64,000 nucleotides of DNA. Origin: Eubacteriales bacterium (GTDB lineage Bacteria > Bacillota > Clostridia > Lachnospirales > Lachnospiraceae). The position numbers were made by a program, and so were the translations under genes. The notes beneath the pieces were generated by a model. That model saw nothing but the letters and a program-made list of their open reading frames with translations. It made no database searches and was not told the origin of the DNA. This document shows positions 59,612 to 64,000 of the stretch, piece by piece. Position 1 is the first letter of the stretch. The number at the start of each line of letters is the position of its first letter. The DNA lies in NCBI GenBank assembly GCA_030536555.1, contig JAUNPU010000011.1, positions 1 to 64,000 of the forward strand, written 5' to 3'.

Positions 59612-60436
59612 ATGACAGGAAGCGTATGGGGGCTGGTTCCGGAACGTATGGACAGGGAATGGGGACTTCAAAAATGGAATCTCAGAAGAAAGATGCGAGT
59701 ATTGCTGGCAGTCCTGCTGATTGACGGAGCGCTGTTTGGAAGCGCCGCCGGAGTGGCGGGGATGGTCATGCCGACGCACCGGAGCTGGAGGCGGCAGGGG
59801 AATGCGGATGCGGCAGCGCAGGCGGGGCTGCCCGGAAGGTCTCGGCAGTTGCAGCCTGACCAGTCCTCTCGCCCCATGGAACTGCGGCAGATCGCGCTTA
59901 CCTTTGATGACGGTCCTCATGAAATATATACGGAAAGATTGCTGGACGGATTGAAAAAGCGAGGTGTTCCGGCTACATTTTTTCTGATGGGGGAAAGCAT
60001 TGAAGGAAAGGAAGCTCTGGTCAGACGGATGCAGGAGGAAGGGCATCTGATTGGCAATCACAGTTTTCGCCATATTCAACTGACTCATGCCGGGGAGGAG
60101 GTGGTCTGCCAGGCGGTGGAGGAGACGGAGCAGATCATTGAAGATATCACGGGTGCCCGTCCGCTGTATCTGCGTCCGCCTTACGGCGACTGGAATGAGA
60201 GCCTGGAGTGCCGAATGGACTTAACCACGGTATTCTGGACTGTGGACTCTCTGGACTGGAAGCTGAAAAACACCTCGCGGATCGTAAAGCGGGTGGTGAA
60301 GGAGGCTGAAGATGGGGATATTGTCCTGATGCATGATATATTTCCCACTTCGGTGGAAGCAGCGCTGCAGATCGTGGACCAGCTTCAGGCGGAAGGGTTC
60401 CAGTTTGTGACGGTGGATGCGCTGCTGATTGAGTGA
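59612..60436 (+). CDS. Polysaccharide deacetylase (NodB-type)
   Basis: A 274-residue carbohydrate esterase 4 protein. The NodB motifs are 'TFDDGPH' with Asp99 and Asp100, the zinc pair H-S-F-R-H (His150, His154), 'RPPYGD', 'WTVDSLDW' and 'LMHD'. An N-terminal hydrophobic segment (about residues 29-52) suggests membrane anchoring or export, so the likely substrate is peptidoglycan or another outer polysaccharide. The start is uncertain: ATG 59612, 59648 and 59693 are all in frame and none has a strong ribosome site. Confidence 0.85.
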   Translation: MTGSVWGLVPERMDREWGLQKWNLRRKMRVLLAVLLIDGALFGSAAGVAGMVMPTHRSWRRQGNADAAAQAGLPGRSRQLQPDQSSRPMELRQIALTFDDGPHEIYTERLLDGLKKRGVPATFFLMGESIEGKEALVRRMQEEGHLIGNHSFRHIQLTHAGEEVVCQAVEETEQIIEDITGARPLYLRPPYGDWNESLECRMDLTTVFWTVDSLDWKLKNTSRIVKRVVKEAEDGDIVLMHDIFPTSVEAALQIVDQLQAEGFQFVTVDALLIE

Positions 60437-60450
60437 GGGGCGCAGTTACA

Positions 60451-60479
60451 TTGACGAACCGCCTGAAACCGGATATACT
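60451..60479 (+). promoter_or_regulatory. Promoter of rarA
   Basis: TTGACG (60451-60456), 17-base spacer, TATACT (60474-60479), 54 bases upstream of the start codon. Confidence 0.7.
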
Positions 60480-60532
60480 GTAGAAAGATAAGCACAGGTG
60501 TCATACACAGTATCACGAAAAGAGGCAGTCAT

Positions 60533-61900
60533 ATGGATTTGTTTGATTATATGAGAAGTACCACCCAGGAGCAGGAGTCTCCGCTGGCGTCGCGGATGCG
60601 TCCGACGACGCTGGATGAGGTGGTGGGGCAGAAGCACATCATCGGGAAGGACAAGCTGCTTTACCGGGCGATTCAGGCGGACCAGCTGGGGTCGATTATA
60701 TTCTACGGACCGCCGGGAACGGGGAAGACCACGCTGGCGAAGGTCATTGCCAACACCACCAGTGCCAATTTCCGCCAGATCAATGCGACGGTGGCGGGGA
60801 AGAAGGACATGGAAGAGGTGGTGAAGGAAGCGAAGGACGCCCTTGGCATGTATGGCAAGAAGACGATCCTGTTCGTGGACGAGATTCACCGGTTCAATAA
60901 GAGCCAGCAGGATTATTTGCTGCCCTATGTGGAGGACGGCACCCTGATTCTGATCGGGGCGACTACGGAGAATCCGTTCTTCGAGGTGAACGGCGCTCTG
61001 CTGTCCCGGTCCCGGATCTTTGAGCTGAAGGCGCTGGAGAACAGCGATGTGAAGGAGTTGATCCTTCGGGCGGTTCAGGATGAGACCAAGGGGATGGGAA
61101 GCTACCGGGCGGTGATTGATGACGATGCGGCGGACTTTCTGGCAGACGTGGCAGGCGGCGATGCCAGAGCGGCGCTGAATGCGGTGGAGCTTGGCATTAT
61201 GACCACGGACCGGGATCCGGCGGACGGGAAGATTCACATTACTATGGAAGTGGCGCAGGAGTGCATCCAGAAGCGGGCGGTCCGCTACGACAAGGACGGG
61301 GACAACCATTACGATACCATTTCCGCATTTATCAAGAGTATGCGCGGCTCCGACCCGGATGCGGCGGTTTACTACCTGGCGCGGATGCTGTATGCGGGGG
61401 AGGACATCAAGTTCATTGCCCGCAGAATCATGATCTGTGCCTCGGAGGACGTGGGAAATGCGGACCCGCAGGCACTTACGGTGGCGGTCAGTGCGGCGCA
61501 GGCGGTGGAGCGGATCGGCATGCCGGAGGCGCAGATCATTCTGGCGCAGGCGGTGTCCTATGTGGCGACAGCGCCCAAGAGCAATTCAGCCTGCTGTGCG
61601 ATCTTTGACGCCATGAGCGCGGTGAAGAGTCAGCGGTCCATGCCGGTGCCGGTTCATCTGCAGGATGCCCATTACCGGGGGTCTGCGAAGCTGGGCCACG
61701 GCGAGGGATACCGCTACGCCCATGACTATCCCAACCACTACGTGGAGCAGCAGTATCTGCCGGATGGCATGGAAGGACAGACCTTTTACCGCCCGTCGGA
61801 AAATGGATATGAGCGGCAAATCAGCGCTCATATGGCGTTTATTCGCGGGGAAGCGCGAAAAAACAGAGAAAATGATGAGCAAGAAAGCAGAAAACTGTAA
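60533..61900 (+). CDS. rarA: Replication-associated recombination ATPase RarA (MgsA)
   Basis: A 455-residue AAA+ protein. It begins with 'SPLASRMRPTTLDEVVGQKHIIG', Walker A GPPGTGKT is at residues 59-66, Walker B 'ILFVDEIHRFNKSQQD', sensor 1 'LIGATTENP', and the C-terminal tetramerisation part contains 'VHLQDAHYRGSAKLGHGEGY'. It is close to clamp-loader ATPases and acts at stalled forks. It is monocistronic, with its own promoter. Confidence 0.95.
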   Translation: MDLFDYMRSTTQEQESPLASRMRPTTLDEVVGQKHIIGKDKLLYRAIQADQLGSIIFYGPPGTGKTTLAKVIANTTSANFRQINATVAGKKDMEEVVKEAKDALGMYGKKTILFVDEIHRFNKSQQDYLLPYVEDGTLILIGATTENPFFEVNGALLSRSRIFELKALENSDVKELILRAVQDETKGMGSYRAVIDDDAADFLADVAGGDARAALNAVELGIMTTDRDPADGKIHITMEVAQECIQKRAVRYDKDGDNHYDTISAFIKSMRGSDPDAAVYYLARMLYAGEDIKFIARRIMICASEDVGNADPQALTVAVSAAQAVERIGMPEAQIILAQAVSYVATAPKSNSACCAIFDAMSAVKSQRSMPVPVHLQDAHYRGSAKLGHGEGYRYAHDYPNHYVEQQYLPDGMEGQTFYRPSENGYERQISAHMAFIRGEARKNRENDEQESRKL

Positions 61901-61931
61901 AATAAGTCTTTCCTTTTTTGGAAATTCCATA

Positions 61932-61990
61932 TATAATGGATAATATCAGCAGAAATGTAAAGCAGGGACTGCCGGAGGGCGGTCCTTGCA
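61932..61990 (+). promoter_or_regulatory. Putative rho promoter (-10) and leader hairpin
   Basis: TATAAT at 61932-61937 (poor -35) is followed by a hairpin in which GCAGGGAC...CC pairs with GG...GTCCTTGC (61962-61989). The leader to rho is over 200 bases long and otherwise featureless to my eye. Rho genes are often autoregulated in such leaders. Confidence 0.4.
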
Positions 61991-62154
61991 GAATCTGTTA
62001 TCAACTTTTCTTGATTCCTATTAGACACCCCTATGTGATTTAATAAGTTACGAGTTTCACCATGAGCGATTACGGAGTTGGTTGGCGTGAACATGATGAG
62101 ATAGTAATGGCTTAAATTCCATATCAGCAAAACAGAACAGAATGGAGAATATAT

Positions 62155-63642
62155 ATGCGAGAAAAATTATTGACAAGATCTCTGGTTGAACTTAAGGAAA
62201 TGGCAAAGAACCAGGGGATTAAAGGTGCCGCAGCCATGCGCAAGGCAGAACTGATCGATGCACTCTGCAAGGTGGCAGAGCAGGAGGAGATTATCCGCAC
62301 CGCCGTTGCACCGCCGACACCGAGACCGGCAGTGTCAGAGGCAAGAGGCGAGGGAGATTCCCGCGCAGAGAACAATGAGGAGAGAACGGACAGTCGCAGC
62401 GATGGCAGAACCGACAGCCGGTACGACAGCCGCACCCAGCGCATGGTGCGCCAGCCGCGGGAGGCACGTCCGCAGCCGGAGGCGCTGACTGCACAGGAGA
62501 TTGCAGAGCTGGACAGCGGCATTGAGGCGAAGGGTATTCTGGAGGTTATGCCGGACGGATTCGGATTCATCCGCTGTGAGAACTTCCTGCCGGGTGAGAA
62601 TGACGTGTATGTGGCGCCGTCCCAGATTCGCCGCTTCAACTTAAAGACCGGTGATATTATCTGCGGAAGCCGCCGGGTGAAGACTGCGGCTGAGAAGTTT
62701 GCCGCACTGTTATATATTCGCAATGTCAACGGCTACTCCATCAATGTGATCGAGCGCCGTCCGAACTTTGAGGATCTGACCCCGATCTTCCCCAATGTGC
62801 GTCTGCATATGGAGACACCGGGCAAGAGCACCACGGCGATGCGGGTGCTGGATCTGCTGTCTCCGATCGGTAAGGGACAGCGTGGTATGATCGTGTCCCC
62901 GCCAAAAGCCGGTAAGACTACGCTGCTGAAGCAGGTGGCGCAGGCAATCACTACCAACCATCCGGACATGCATCTGATCATTCTGCTGATTGACGAGCGT
63001 CCTGAGGAGGTAACGGACATCAAGGAGTCCGTAGTGGGCGATAACGTGGAAGTTATCTACTCCACTTTCGATGAGCTTCCGGAGCGCCATAAGCGTGTAT
63101 CGGAGATGGTAATCGAGCGGGCAAAGCGTCTGGTAGAGCATGGACGCGATGTCATTATTCTGCTGGATAGTATGACACGTCTGGCACGTGCCTACAACCT
63201 GGTGGTTCCGCCCAGCGGACGTACTCTGTCCGGTGGTCTGGATCCGGCGGCTCTGCACATGCCGAAGCGGTTCTTCGGTGCGGCCCGCAATATGCGTGAG
63301 GGCGGCAGCCTGACCATTCTGGCGACTGCGCTGGTGGAGACCGGAAGCCGTATGGACGATGTGATCTACGAGGAGTTCAAGGGCACCGGCAACATGGAGC
63401 TGGTTCTCGACCGCAAGCTGTCTGAGAAGCGGATCTTCCCGGCAATCGATATCTTAAAGTCCGGCACCCGCCGCGACGACCTCTTACTGACCCGCGAGGA
63501 GGCAGAGGCTGTGGACATTATCCGCAAGGCTACCAATACCATGAAGCCGGAGGAGTCGGTGGAGAAGATTCTGGATCTGTTCGCAAGAACCAGAACCAAC
63601 CGGGAGTTTGTGGAAAGCGCGAAGAAAATCCGGTTTTTCTAA
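62155..63642 (+). CDS. rho: Transcription termination factor Rho
   Basis: A 495-residue hexameric RNA helicase. The N-terminal Rho-N helix part is '[29 protein letters not shown]'. An Arg/Asp/Ser-rich insertion (about residues 60-110) precedes the cold-shock RNA-binding domain ('[14 protein letters not shown]'), as in many Clostridia and Actinobacteria. The ATPase has P-loop 'SPPKAGKTT' near residue 248, followed by '[13 protein letters not shown]' and '[10 protein letters not shown]'. GGAG precedes the start. Confidence 0.97.
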   Translation: MREKLLTRSLVELKEMAKNQGIKGAAAMRKAELIDALCKVAEQEEIIRTAVAPPTPRPAVSEARGEGDSRAENNEERTDSRSDGRTDSRYDSRTQRMVRQPREARPQPEALTAQEIAELDSGIEAKGILEVMPDGFGFIRCENFLPGENDVYVAPSQIRRFNLKTGDIICGSRRVKTAAEKFAALLYIRNVNGYSINVIERRPNFEDLTPIFPNVRLHMETPGKSTTAMRVLDLLSPIGKGQRGMIVSPPKAGKTTLLKQVAQAITTNHPDMHLIILLIDERPEEVTDIKESVVGDNVEVIYSTFDELPERHKRVSEMVIERAKRLVEHGRDVIILLDSMTRLARAYNLVVPPSGRTLSGGLDPAALHMPKRFFGAARNMREGGSLTILATALVETGSRMDDVIYEEFKGTGNMELVLDRKLSEKRIFPAIDILKSGTRRDDLLLTREEAEAVDIIRKATNTMKPEESVEKILDLFARTRTNREFVESAKKIRFF

Positions 63643-63722
63643 AGATATGCCATAACCAGAGACTTTTCTATGTGCTGTTTTTACAAATACATTGTGCGAA
63701 AAATAAGAAAATAAGATACAGA

Positions 63723-63762
63723 GATGGCATGACCAATGAATTTGGTTGTGCCGTCTTTTTTT
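63723..63762 (+). terminator. Terminator downstream of rho
   Basis: GATGGCATGACCAA (63723-63736) pairs with TTGGTTGTGCCGTC (63742-63755), including G-T pairs, followed by seven or eight Ts. Confidence 0.85.
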
Positions 63763-63823
63763 GAAATGGTTGTTGGATGGTGACAGGAACCGATATATTT
63801 TTTATATTTTACTAAAAATGTTA

Positions 63824-63854
63824 TTGACAAAAAACTTTCGGGGGGGGGTAAAAT
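63824..63854 (+). promoter_or_regulatory. Promoter with a nine-G homopolymer in its spacer
   Basis: TTGACA (63824-63829) and TAAAAT (63849-63854) are separated by 19 bases, of which 63840-63848 are nine consecutive Gs. Loss of two Gs would restore the optimal 17-base spacer. This layout is typical of promoters that phase-vary by slipped-strand replication. Confidence 0.7.
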
Positions 63855-63885
63855 TAGAGTGACTATTTAAAAGGAGGTTTCTGTT

Positions 63886-64000
63886 ATGGGTAAATGGAGA
63901 CAAAAGATGGCAGCGGCGCTGATTGTGTCGATGATGATGGGAACAGTCTCGGCGGGGTCAGTATTTGCCGAGGAGAATCCTGGTAAGCGGTACTGGGAAC
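63886..64000 (+). CDS. Start of a secreted protein gene (cut by window end)
   Basis: The first 38 codons are visible: M-G-K-W-R-Q-K-M then a hydrophobic core and S-V-F-A | E-E-N, a standard Sec signal peptide with an A-type cleavage site. AAGGAGG at 63871 precedes the ATG. The mature part runs off the window, so the protein type cannot be stated. It is controlled by the G-tract promoter. Confidence 0.75.
   Translation, partial: MGKWRQKMAAALIVSMMMGTVSAGSVFAEENPGKRYWE

Noticed and set aside
59488..59724. 78-codon + strand frame overlapping the polysaccharide deacetylase start
   Set aside because: It begins inside the uxaB terminator and overlaps the real gene in another frame.

Overview
The window looks like a chromosome segment of a low-to-mid GC Gram-positive anaerobe of the Clostridia, most likely Lachnospiraceae. 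The reasons are the AGGAGG-type ribosome sites, TTGACA/TATAAT promoters often with an extended TG -10, a classic L10 leader, a zinc-ribbon L33, a FeoA/FeoB iron system, an orphan TM1266-type hydrogenase regulator, large secreted proteins with choline-binding-like repeats, and an Rpn nuclease with GMQxG repeats. The genus cannot be decided from the sequence alone. There is no CRISPR array, intact IS or prophage.

Layout. (1) 0-1.3 kb: an Rpn/PD-(D/E)XK nuclease. (2) 1.9-9.6 kb: a peptide-uptake operon (lipoprotein, two permeases, two ATPases) that continues into an M55 D-aminopeptidase and an M42 aminopeptidase, apparently for scavenging peptides including D-residue peptides. (3) 9.9-15.6 kb: a second ABC system with a DUF3798 lipoprotein, a double-domain sugar/nucleoside-type ATPase and two permeases; its ligand is unknown. 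These two transport operons are bracketed by two 265-bp arrays, each of four TTGGACAATT palindromes in mirror-image order. (4) 16.5-27.7 kb: HIT protein, TM1266 protein, FeoB, a small membrane protein, Cu/Zn SOD, a type I toxin-antitoxin-like locus, tRNA-Gly, a decayed MNT/HEPN pair, an XRE regulator divergent from a secreted protein, an HD protein, FeoA and an ABC-F ATPase. (5) 28.0-47.3 kb: three co-directional surface-protein genes ending in a 4419-residue SpaA/Cna_B-type adhesin. (6) 47.7-57.8 kb: MreB-type protein, RecD2, ComF, rpmG-secE-nusG-rplK-rplA-rplJ-rplL with its autoregulatory RNA elements, a LysR regulator, an FtsL-like protein and a cold-shock protein behind a terminator-like leader. 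(7) 58-64 kb: tagaturonate reductase under two cre/LacI-type palindromes, a polysaccharide deacetylase, RarA, Rho, and the start of another secreted protein behind a promoter whose spacer holds a run of nine Gs.

The parts most worth follow-up are the mirrored palindrome arrays, the G-tract promoter (possible phase variation), the convergent small toxin/antitoxin RNAs, the paired L1-type RNA sites, the DUF3798 transporter and the large adhesin with a non-standard sorting signal. All functional statements are from reading motifs; no database search was run.
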